In this document: piece by piece, positions 1 to 5,195 of the stretch
Layout of the letters: every line of letters starts with the position of its first letter
Position numbering within the stretch: the first letter of the stretch is position 1
Notes under the pieces: generated by a model
The model's input: only the letters and a program-made list of their open reading frames with translations
The model's database searches: none
Told to the model about the DNA's origin: nothing
From: Bacillota bacterium
GTDB lineage: Bacteria; Bacillota; Clostridia; Oscillospirales; Acutalibacteraceae
Direction: 5' to 3'
NCBI GenBank assembly: GCA_023460155.1
Contig: JAEWRF010000017.1
Coordinates: forward strand, 1 to 5,195
DNA: 5,195 nt
Translations under genes and position numbers: made by a program

Positions 1-770
1 AAGCCGTCCGGCAGGCGGCTGGCCGCAGCTTTCTGGTCACCTGCGGCCTCCCGAATGCACCCGTAACGGCGGACCGGGCAGCTTTGAAGCTGACTCTTAC
101 GCGGAACCAGGAAAAGATCTCGTGCGAAACGGAACTGGACACCGGAGAAATCCGCGCCTGGCAGACCAAATCGTCCTCCTCCGCGCCTTCGTCCAGCAGA
201 GCGCCCTCTTCCGCCGCTCCGGTGCCGAAAAAAGCTGCGCTGCCCCTGTGGATTCCGTTTGCGGCCGGAATTTTCGCGGCCGCCGTAATCGCCGCCCTGA
301 TTCTCCTGCTGCGCCGCCGATCGGCGCGAAACGCGGCAAAACGGGAAGCGGAGCGGAAAAAGGCCATTCCGACCCCTCCGCCGCCCTCGACGCAGGCCAT
401 TCCGGTCCCGGAATCCCCCAAGCCAAAACCTCCCGTGGCACCCGAACCTCCGCCGGCACTCGCTCATCTGATTCTGACCCGCGTCGGGGTGACCGAGACC
501 GACACCTACGAGCTGGATATGCCGGAGAGGCTGACAATCGGGCAGTCGCCGCAAGAATCACAGCTTTCGTTTCCGGAAGATGCGATTCTCGCCCCTGCGC
601 ACTGCCGTTTGGACTTTTCGGAGGGGAAACTGACGCTGACCGATCTCGGCTCCGCGGGCGGCACCTTCGTGAACGGCGTGCCGGTTTCCGGCGAACGGGA
701 ACTGAGTCAGGACGACATTCTGCTGCTCGGCTCCATGGAGCTGCGCGTCAACTGGAAACCTCTCGGCTGA
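1..770 (+). CDS. Membrane-anchored FHA-domain protein, 3' part only
   Basis: The frame is open from the first base (first full codon at base 3) to TGA at 768-770, leaving 255 visible residues; the start lies to the left. In order: about 50 residues of probable beta-rich extracytoplasmic domain; a Ser/Ala/Pro-rich stalk (about residues 56-75); one membrane segment (about 80-103, bases 240-311) followed directly by an Arg/Lys-rich stretch; a proline-rich linker (about 122-152); and a C-terminal FHA domain (about 154-253). The positive-inside rule puts the N-terminus outside and the FHA domain in the cytoplasm. FHA domains normally bind phosphothreonine peptides. Here the usual Gly-Arg is Gly-Gln (540-545), the Ser-Arg-x-His motif is Ala-Pro-Ala-His (591-602), and the Asn of the NGT motif is Gly. 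Known clostridial proteins of this layout often carry a von Willebrand A domain upstream; that part is not visible, so it is only a guess. The TTG at 84 lies mid-domain and is not a start. Confidence 0.8.
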   Translation, partial: AVRQAAGRSFLVTCGLPNAPVTADRAALKLTLTRNQEKISCETELDTGEIRAWQTKSSSSAPSSSRAPSSAAPVPKKAALPLWIPFAAGIFAAAVIAALILLLRRRSARNAAKREAERKKAIPTPPPPSTQAIPVPESPKPKPPVAPEPPPALAHLILTRVGVTETDTYELDMPERLTIGQSPQESQLSFPEDAILAPAHCRLDFSEGKLTLTDLGSAGGTFVNGVPVSGERELSQDDILLLGSMELRVNWKPLG

Positions 771-786
771 AAGATAAAGGCTATCA

Positions 787-836
787 AAAAATGCCGCCCC
801 GAACCGTCGAAAACCGACGGCAGGGGTGGCATTTTT
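787..836 (+). terminator. Strong intrinsic terminator after the FHA-protein gene
   Basis: A nested hairpin begins 16 bases after the FHA-gene stop. The outer arms are AAAAATGCCGCCCC (787-800) and GGGGTGGCATTTTT (823-836), fully paired with one G-U wobble. The inner arms CCGTCG (804-809) and CGACGG (815-820) close a 5-base loop. The T-tract on the right and A-tract on the left give the shape of a Rho-independent terminator that could work in either direction. No minus-strand gene ends just to its right, so the plus-strand role is the meaningful one: it ends the upstream transcript before the peptidase gene. Confidence 0.9.
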
Positions 837-855
837 CATTTCGATCGTCTATAAT
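827..855 (+). promoter_or_regulatory. Probable promoter of the M20 peptidase gene
   Basis: A perfect TATAAT lies at 850-855. Seventeen bases upstream the -35 position reads TGGCAT (827-832), a poor match to TTGACA, inside the right arm of the terminator hairpin. Transcription would start near 862, giving a leader of roughly 27 bases. A Shine-Dalgarno-like GGAAAGGA lies at 868-875. The -10 box is convincing and the -35 box is weak. Confidence 0.6.
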
Positions 856-888
856 CGAACCAGCAGCGGAAAGGATGGATTTTTGCCA

Positions 889-2022
889 ATGAGTATTAAA
901 TTTGACGAGCCTGTTCTGCAATATATGGAAGAGAACCGGCAGGCTCTTCCGGAACTTCTTAAAGCCCTCTGTCGGATTCCCGCACCGTCGCACCATGAGG
1001 AAAAGCGTGCGGAATTCTGTCGCGCCTACCTGGAAGAGGCCGGGGTGCAGGGCGTTTATATCGACGAAGCGCTCAACGTCGTCTATCCGTTTCAGGCGGA
1101 GGGCAAAAACGACCTGACCATCTTCATGGCGCACACCGACACCGTATTCGACGAATCCGTTCCGCTGAACCCGGAGGTTCGGGACGGAAAGCTTTACTGC
1201 CCGGGCGTAGGGGACGACACCGCCAGCGTGGCCTGTCTGCTTACGGCGGCACGCTGTCTGGCGCAGGGAACCGCCAAAACGGACCGGGGTCTCCTGCTGG
1301 TCTGCAACTCCTGCGAAGAGGGGCTCGGCAACCTGAAGGGCATCCGGGCCCTGACGGAGTATTACCGGGGCCGGATCCGCGAGGTGATCCCGTTTGATTC
1401 CCAACGCCATCTGCTCTGCAACCGGCCGGTCGGTTCCCTGCGCTACCGCGTGACGGCGCGGACTTCGGGAGGGCATTCCTTTTCGAACTTCGGGAACCGG
1501 AACGCGGTGGCGGCCCTCGCCGCCGTTATTTCCGAGCTCTACACGCTCAAAATTCCGGCGGGCGAGCTTTCCACCTACAACGTGGGCACCATCCGGGGCG
1601 GCACCTCCGTCAACACGATTGCCGAGGAGGCCCAAATGCTTTTTGAATACCGTTCGGTCAGCGCCGAGGCGCTCGCGCGGCTGAAGAATTTCTTTTTCGG
1701 CACTCTGGAAAAGCACCGCGGGAACGGGCTGGAGCTTACGGTGGAAACCGTTGGGGAACGCCCGTGCATGGGGGACGTCAACCCGCAGAAGCAGCAGGAG
1801 CTCACCGAACGCTGCTGCTCCGTAATCGCAGAGATCACCGGAAAGCGCCCGAGGCTGGAATGCGGCTCTACGGATTCGAACCTGCCGCTTTCCCTCGGAA
1901 TCCCCAGCGTGACGGCCGGGCTCCATGTGGGCGGAGGCGCCCACACCCGGGAGGAATGGATCGACCCCGACTGTCTCGACACCGCTCTGAGGCTCTGCCT
2001 CGCGATGATTCTGAACGTCTAA
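889..2022 (+). CDS. M20-family metallopeptidase (PepT-like zinc hydrolase)
   Basis: This 377-residue cytoplasmic protein has the full M20 di-zinc active site: HTDT with His82 and Asp84; Asp109/Asp110 in GVGDD as the bridging ligand; catalytic Glu143 and metal-binding Glu144 in CEEG; Asp170; and His352 in GGGAHT. His196 in SGGHS marks the lid/dimerisation domain, and GGTSVNTIA (238-246) and GSTDSN (326-331) are typical of the PepT-like branch. Such enzymes usually trim short peptides or related amide substrates; the exact substrate cannot be read here. There is no signal peptide and the length is normal. The open frame extends back to a GTG at 826, but that codon lies in the terminator hairpin and upstream of the promoter. 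ATG 889 is preferred. A TTG at 883 is in frame, better spaced from the AAGGA at 871-875, and would add only two residues. The gene has its own promoter and converges on the exporter gene with a 4-base overlap. Confidence 0.92.
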   Translation: MSIKFDEPVLQYMEENRQALPELLKALCRIPAPSHHEEKRAEFCRAYLEEAGVQGVYIDEALNVVYPFQAEGKNDLTIFMAHTDTVFDESVPLNPEVRDGKLYCPGVGDDTASVACLLTAARCLAQGTAKTDRGLLLVCNSCEEGLGNLKGIRALTEYYRGRIREVIPFDSQRHLLCNRPVGSLRYRVTARTSGGHSFSNFGNRNAVAALAAVISELYTLKIPAGELSTYNVGTIRGGTSVNTIAEEAQMLFEYRSVSAEALARLKNFFFGTLEKHRGNGLELTVETVGERPCMGDVNPQKQQELTERCCSVIAEITGKRPRLECGSTDSNLPLSLGIPSVTAGLHVGGGAHTREEWIDPDCLDTALRLCLAMILNV

Positions 2023-3587
2023 TTTTCCGGACTCTCCGCTTCGGACTGTCTGCTCATGGGAACCTCCTTCATGAACAGCACAAGAATCAGGGAAACCAGC
2101 GTCACGGCCGCGCAAATCACAAAAACAAGATGAATGGAGCTGGAAAGGACCTGTCGTGCCCGCGACAGAACGGCCTCAAAATCCGGCAGAAGACCGGCCG
2201 GAATCATGGCCTTCATGGCGCTGACGGAAGCGGAATCCGCAATTGAGCTGCCGTCCGTCAGCCTGTGCGCCACCTGGGGCGGAAAGGCGCTTACATTCAG
2301 AGTCCCAATGCCTTTGCTCAGGGAACTGCTGAAAATCGTGCCCAATACGGACGACGCGACTGTCTGCCCCATCATTCGGAAAAACTGGATCGACGAAGTG
2401 ACGACTCCCATCCGGCTGTTCGGGAACACATTCTGCGCGGTCACATTGAAAATTGCCATGGCAATGCCGATACCAAGTCCCATGATGACCATTGCGGCTA
2501 CAATAACGGCGTCATCCGACCCGCCGTTAAGAAGCATAAGGATCACCACGCCGGCGCCCATCACCAGAAATCCGACGGCCGCAAGCAGCTTATATCGGCA
2601 TGTTTTGGAAATGACCATTCCGCTGATCATAACCCCGACGATCAGGCTCACCATCATCGGTGTGATGACGGCGCCGGAGCTGCTGGGCGAAAGGCCCTTC
2701 ACCTCCTGTAAAAACAGCGGCACGAAAATAACGCAGGCCATCATCACTCCGTTGAACAGGAACATCTCCATTGCTGAAAAATTGAAAATCGAGTTCTGAA
2801 AAAGCGACATCGGGATGATCGGGTCGCCGGCTTTTCGTTCGATTCGCCCGAAAACGGCAAGCATCACAGCCGCAAAGGCAAGCATTCCTATAATCGGCGC
2901 GGAATTCCAGGAGTATTTTTCACCTCCCCAGGAAAACGCAAGCAGCATCGGAACCAGCGCGGCAATCAGGACAGCCGCTCCGGCAAAGTCGATTTTTCCG
3001 CCGCTTTCCGCCGCATGAGACGCGGGAAACGCGAAAACCAGAATCATAAGCGCGAGCACGCCGATGGGCAGATTGACAAAGAAAACCCACCGCCAGTTCA
3101 GCCGGTCGGTAATCAAACCGCCCAGAACCGGCCCGACCAGACTGGCGACTCCAGAAGCCGCCGATACGATGCTTCCGTATTTCGCACGGTCTGCCGGCGG
3201 AAACAGAATCCCGATGATCGCCATGGTGTTGGAGATCAGAACCGCCCCACCGATTCCCTGCAAGCCGCGAAAAGCAATAAACTGCGCCATGCTCTGCGAT
3301 ACTCCGCAGAGGACCGAACCCGCCAGAAAAACAACGATGCCAAAGAAATAAATCGGCTTGTATCCATAGACATCCGAGAGCTTCCCCACAAGCGGCATTG
3401 AGATGGTCATTGCAAGCAGATAGGCCGTTACGGGCCAGGTGTAGTAGGCCGTGCCGTTCAGACTCCCGATGATTTTCGGCATTGCGGTGCTGACAATGTT
3501 GCTGTCGAGAGAGGCTAGCAGGATCCCGGCCATCGCGCCGATCAGGATCCATGCGGTCCGCTTTTTGCTCCCGTTCTGTTCTGCCAT
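2019..3587 (-). CDS. DHA2-family (14-segment) MFS multidrug exporter
   Basis: This 522-residue inner-membrane protein has about 14 predicted membrane segments: roughly 12-34, 46-66, 78-98, 103-130, 137-159, 166-188, 199-219, 229-247, 270-293, 305-327, 333-353, 360-382, 397-420 and 484-507. It carries the drug/H+ antiporter-2 signatures: LDSNIV with Asp28 in segment 1; motif A, GKLSDVYGYKP (68-78); motif B, RGLQGIGG (107-114); motif C, GPVLGG (152-157); and NWRW (164-167). The family (QacA, EmrB, Bmr3-like) couples proton entry to export of lipophilic or cationic drugs; the substrate is not predictable from sequence. The start is supported by AGAAGGA at 3594-3600, six bases from the ATG. The gene lies 91 bases downstream of a same-strand TetR gene. 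Two identical operator-like boxes fill that gap, so repression by that TetR protein is likely. No terminator separates its stop from the convergent peptidase gene. Confidence 0.93.
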   Translation of the reverse strand: MAEQNGSKKRTAWILIGAMAGILLASLDSNIVSTAMPKIIGSLNGTAYYTWPVTAYLLAMTISMPLVGKLSDVYGYKPIYFFGIVVFLAGSVLCGVSQSMAQFIAFRGLQGIGGAVLISNTMAIIGILFPPADRAKYGSIVSAASGVASLVGPVLGGLITDRLNWRWVFFVNLPIGVLALMILVFAFPASHAAESGGKIDFAGAAVLIAALVPMLLAFSWGGEKYSWNSAPIIGMLAFAAVMLAVFGRIERKAGDPIIPMSLFQNSIFNFSAMEMFLFNGVMMACVIFVPLFLQEVKGLSPSSSGAVITPMMVSLIVGVMISGMVISKTCRYKLLAAVGFLVMGAGVVILMLLNGGSDDAVIVAAMVIMGLGIGIAMAIFNVTAQNVFPNSRMGVVTSSIQFFRMMGQTVASSVLGTIFSSSLSKGIGTLNVSAFPPQVAHRLTDGSSIADSASVSAMKAMIPAGLLPDFEAVLSRARQVLSSSIHLVFVICAAVTLVSLILVLFMKEVPMSRQSEAESPEN

Positions 3588-3613
3588 AAAACATCCTTCT
3601 TTCTAAATAATAA

Positions 3614-3629
3614 TCCGACCGTTCGGTAT
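3614..3629. promoter_or_regulatory. TetR-type operator box 1, upstream of the exporter gene
   Basis: The box reads TCCGACCGTTCGGTAT. It contains the inverted repeat ACCG-TT-CGGT and the overlapping CCGA-N4-TCGG, either of which could be the dimer dyad. It is identical over 16 bases to box 2 and lies about 27 bases before the exporter start codon, just upstream of its ribosome binding site, where a bound repressor would block initiation or early elongation. Confidence 0.8.
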
Positions 3630-3646
3630 CTATCGCTGACAATTAT

Positions 3647-3662
3647 TCCGACCGTTCGGTAT
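3647..3662. promoter_or_regulatory. TetR-type operator box 2, upstream of the exporter gene
   Basis: This is a second exact copy of TCCGACCGTTCGGTAT, with its centre 33 bp from box 1. That is close to three helical turns, so the two sites face roughly the same side of the DNA. It ends 16 bases before the repressor stop codon. Its right flank (ATGTTT) is shared with box 3. A candidate minus-strand -10 (AATAAT, 3642-3647) touches the box, but I see no good -35 at normal spacing. Confidence 0.8.
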
Positions 3663-3678
3663 GTTTAGCACAAAAAAA

Positions 3679-4275
3679 TTATGCCTTGATCTGCTGGTAA
3701 AAACTGTTCCACAATTCCAGCAGGGAATCCGCCGAGGTTTCACTTTCCCCGAGCATCATATGGCTCATGCCGATTCCGCTGCCTGTGTGAACAAAAATGC
3801 CCGCAATTTCCCCGTCGCTCATGGAGGAGCGGATTTCCCCGCTTCCCCGCGCGGCACGGACGACCGCTTCCCAGGAATCCATTTCCTGTCGGGAGGATTC
3901 CAGCATTTTTTCTTTAAAATCAGGGAAAAGACGAAGCGCATCAAAAATGAGTGAGTAATAGTTCAGGTCAAAGGAATCGCCGTTGCAGAAGCTTTGAAAA
4001 GACTCGTAAACACGCTTCAGATAATCGACGTAGCCGTGATAGAAATCGTATAAAGAGGTTTTGCTGAACCTCGCATAATCCACGTAGATCAACGACGAAA
4101 ACGCCTGGTTGATGATTTCAAGATATACCTGTTCCTTGCTGTCGAAATAATGGTAGAACGCTCCCTTGGAAAGCCCCGTTTTTTCCACGATTTCCTTCAT
4201 GGTAACTTCTTTAAAGCTTTTCTGCAGAAAAAGCCCGAAGGCCGCCTGAAGGATATGATCTCTTGTGTCTTTCAT
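3679..4275 (-). CDS. TetR-family transcriptional repressor of the efflux module
   Basis: This 198-residue protein has normal length for the family. The N-terminal TetR DNA-binding domain spans about residues 1-50: TRDHILQAAFGLF as helix 1, then a helix-turn-helix at about 25-44 (TMKEIVEKTGLSKGAFYHYF), followed by the usual DSKEQVY. The rest (about 55-198) is the variable helical ligand-binding and dimerisation domain, rich in aromatics (Phe, Tyr), as expected for binding hydrophobic inducers; the ligand is unknown. GAGGAG at 4281-4286, five bases from the ATG, supports the start. A promoter with an operator box at its start site precedes it, suggesting self-repression, and two copies of the same box precede the exporter gene downstream. 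By hand count bases 3661-4260 are 280/600 GC (47%), clearly below the peptidase gene. No clear terminator follows, so read-through into the exporter gene is possible. Confidence 0.93.
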   Translation of the reverse strand: MKDTRDHILQAAFGLFLQKSFKEVTMKEIVEKTGLSKGAFYHYFDSKEQVYLEIINQAFSSLIYVDYARFSKTSLYDFYHGYVDYLKRVYESFQSFCNGDSFDLNYYSLIFDALRLFPDFKEKMLESSRQEMDSWEAVVRAARGSGEIRSSMSDGEIAGIFVHTGSGIGMSHMMLGESETSADSLLELWNSFYQQIKA

Positions 4276-4289
4276 AAGCGCTCCTCAAA

Positions 4290-4305
4290 ACCGACCGTTT
4301 GGTAT
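4290..4305. promoter_or_regulatory. TetR-type operator box 3, at the repressor gene's start site
   Basis: The box reads ACCGACCGTTTGGTAT. It differs from boxes 1 and 2 at the first base and by one C-to-T change in the right arm. It shares CCGACCGTT-GGTATGTTT with box 2 apart from that change. It lies between the repressor promoter's -10 element and its ribosome binding site, covering the predicted transcription start near 4305, so binding would shut off the repressor's own gene. The mismatch may make it a weaker site. Confidence 0.78.
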
Positions 4306-4311
4306 GTTTTC

Positions 4312-4340
4312 ATATTACCACGCTTACTCTGCCATGTCAA
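4312..4340 (-). promoter_or_regulatory. Promoter of the TetR gene
   Basis: Read on the minus strand, a perfect TTGACA (-35; plus-strand bases 4335-4340) is followed by exactly 17 bases and then TAATAT (-10; 4312-4317). A TG one base upstream of the -10 gives an extended -10 (TGGTAATAT). The predicted start, about seven bases further on, falls at the edge of operator box 3. The -35 lies only about 14 bases after the stop of the PHP-protein gene, and no terminator hairpin is evident between them. Confidence 0.85.
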
Positions 4341-4354
4341 GAATTTTCGACCCT

Positions 4355-5195
4355 TTATTTCACCGCAAATGGCGACGTCCACGCGCGGTTGCCGTTCCGG
4401 TCCCAAAGTTCCACACGCACATAGCGATCGGTCTGCTTGACTTCGTAGGAGGCGGACTCGGTTCCGCCGCCGAAGGTCACGCGGTCATGGCACCAGGCCG
4501 TGTTGCTGTAGAACACAACGGACTCCACCGGGGAACAGCGAACCTCCACGTGCCCGTTTGCGAATGTCACCGAGCGGAACCTCGGGCCCTGGGAAGCGTA
4601 GAAGCGTCCCTCCCCGATTGCCTGCTGCACCGCGTCGGCGGAGCGTGACGGCGCGTTGACCATGAGGTAGGAGCGGGTGTGCTCCCCCCGGTAAAAGTGG
4701 CTGTCGTCCGCCGCCATGCAGCGGATGTATTTTCCTTTTGCCGCCCAGAGGTCAAAGTAAAGGCTGGAATCGGCCCGGTCGCCGTTCCACGGAAGAGTGG
4801 AAACGGAATTGTAGATCTCCGCGCCCCCGAGGCCCGTAAGGGAAAGACAGGAGTCGGGATCCGTCAGCGACCACGCCGGATGCGCGAGAATCGGGATTCC
4901 TCCCGCTGCACGGATCGCGTCGATGATCTGCTGCGGAGTTCGCGGCGACGCCTGGCTCAGCCTCACCGGCGAACGCATACCGGCGCCCACGATATGATAA
5001 ACCGGGGGATGCGCAATATCGCCGACATCCCATTCCCCGCCGCTCAGCAGCACAACGCCGTCCCGCTCCCCTTCTTTGCTTTGAACCCAGTGATCCGTCA
5101 GAGCGAGGAAATCATACCCCGCCCGCCGGTAGAGCTCCACGGCATCCTCCGGGGACAGATGCCCGTCGGAGCGAGTCGTGTGCATATGTAAATTA
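4355..5195 (-). CDS. PHP-superfamily metal-dependent hydrolase, 5' end off the window
   Basis: The frame runs off the right edge and stops with TAA at 4355-4357. Upstream of the first ATG (5183-5185) the frame continues as Asn-Leu-His, giving NLHMHTTRSDG. This is the canonical PHP motif I, so the true start lies beyond the window. Numbering from that Met as 1, the other metal-site candidates are His2, Asp7, Asp31-His32 (ALTDH), Glu51, His64, His102 (LAHP), Asp160/161 and His163 (AADDSH). These fit a trinuclear-metal PHP phosphoesterase/hydrolase fold to about residue 201, ending in the familiar FYASQGP. The last 75 residues look like a small beta-rich domain. Relatives include histidinol-phosphate phosphatase and nucleotide or RNA phosphoesterases; the substrate is not evident. 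No membrane segment is visible in the part seen. It lies upstream of the TetR gene on the same strand, but that gene has its own promoter, so a functional link is not implied. Confidence 0.88.
   Translation of the reverse strand, partial: NLHMHTTRSDGHLSPEDAVELYRRAGYDFLALTDHWVQSKEGERDGVVLLSGGEWDVGDIAHPPVYHIVGAGMRSPVRLSQASPRTPQQIIDAIRAAGGIPILAHPAWSLTDPDSCLSLTGLGGAEIYNSVSTLPWNGDRADSSLYFDLWAAKGKYIRCMAADDSHFYRGEHTRSYLMVNAPSRSADAVQQAIGEGRFYASQGPRFRSVTFANGHVEVRCSPVESVVFYSNTAWCHDRVTFGGGTESASYEVKQTDRYVRVELWDRNGNRAWTSPFAVK

Noticed and set aside
84..86. TTG as the start of the FHA-domain protein
   Set aside because: The frame is open to the window edge, the sequence before TTG continues a beta-rich domain, and no ribosome binding site precedes it.
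826..828. GTG as the start of the peptidase
   Set aside because: It lies inside the terminator hairpin and upstream of the TATAAT box; the ATG at 889 follows a purine-rich site and matches the usual family N-terminus.
122..892. Plus-strand open frame overlapping the FHA-protein gene in another frame
   Set aside because: Its product is Arg/Ser-rich with no domain and runs through the terminator hairpin, while the overlapping frame shows a membrane segment and FHA domain.
784..2115. Long open frame on the minus strand opposite the peptidase gene
   Set aside because: It is a GC-driven antisense shadow: no recognisable domain, many Arg/Gly/Pro/Ala residues, no ribosome binding site at its start, and the opposite strand encodes a complete M20 active site.
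2134..2799. Plus-strand open frames antisense to the exporter gene
   Set aside because: They are mirror images of membrane-segment codons with no domain or ribosome binding site, and the minus-strand exporter carries all the family motifs.
3614..3662. Paired boxes as a CRISPR-like or transposon-end repeat
   Set aside because: There are only two copies in the gap, they are short palindromes, and a third copy sits at the TetR promoter; an operator explanation fits better.
3671..3685. Possible terminator after the TetR gene (A7/T7 run with GCA...TGC ends)
   Set aside because: The possible stem is short, AT-rich and mismatched, so it is too weak to call an intrinsic terminator.
4341..4680. Plus-strand open frames opposite the PHP gene's 3' end
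   Set aside because: No domain is recognisable, they overlap the well-supported minus-strand PHP frame, and they lack a promoter or ribosome binding site.

Overview
The window looks like chromosomal DNA from a low-to-moderate GC Gram-positive bacterium of the Clostridia type, possibly the Ruminococcaceae/Oscillospiraceae. This is inferred from strong purine-rich ribosome binding sites, an A/T-flanked intrinsic terminator, sigma-A-like promoter elements and the protein families present; no marker gene fixes the taxon. It carries five protein genes, two of them cut by the window edges. I see no RNA gene, CRISPR array, insertion sequence or long repeat. No stretch over 300 bases lacks a gene.

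Left part, plus strand: the 3' end of a membrane protein with an outside domain, one membrane segment, a proline-rich linker and a cytoplasmic FHA domain whose phosphopeptide-binding residues look degenerate (1-770). A strong hairpin terminator follows (787-836). Its downstream arm overlaps the likely promoter of an M20-family zinc peptidase (889-2022).

Right part, minus strand: reading leftward, a PHP-superfamily metal-dependent hydrolase whose start lies beyond the right edge (4355-5195), then a TetR-family repressor (3679-4275), then a 14-segment DHA2-type drug exporter (2019-3587). The exporter meets the peptidase tail to tail, and their stop codons overlap by 4 bp.

The clearest regulatory logic is the repressor-exporter pair. 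The same roughly 16-bp box, TCCGACCGTTCGGTAT, occurs twice in the 91-bp gap ahead of the exporter gene. A one- to two-mismatch copy sits at the predicted transcription start of the repressor gene. This fits a self-limiting, substrate-induced efflux module. By hand count the repressor gene is near 47% GC and a sample of the exporter near 54%, against about 66% for a sample of the peptidase gene, so the module may have been acquired separately from its neighbours. The window is mostly conventional, and I found no convincing sign of a wholly new system.
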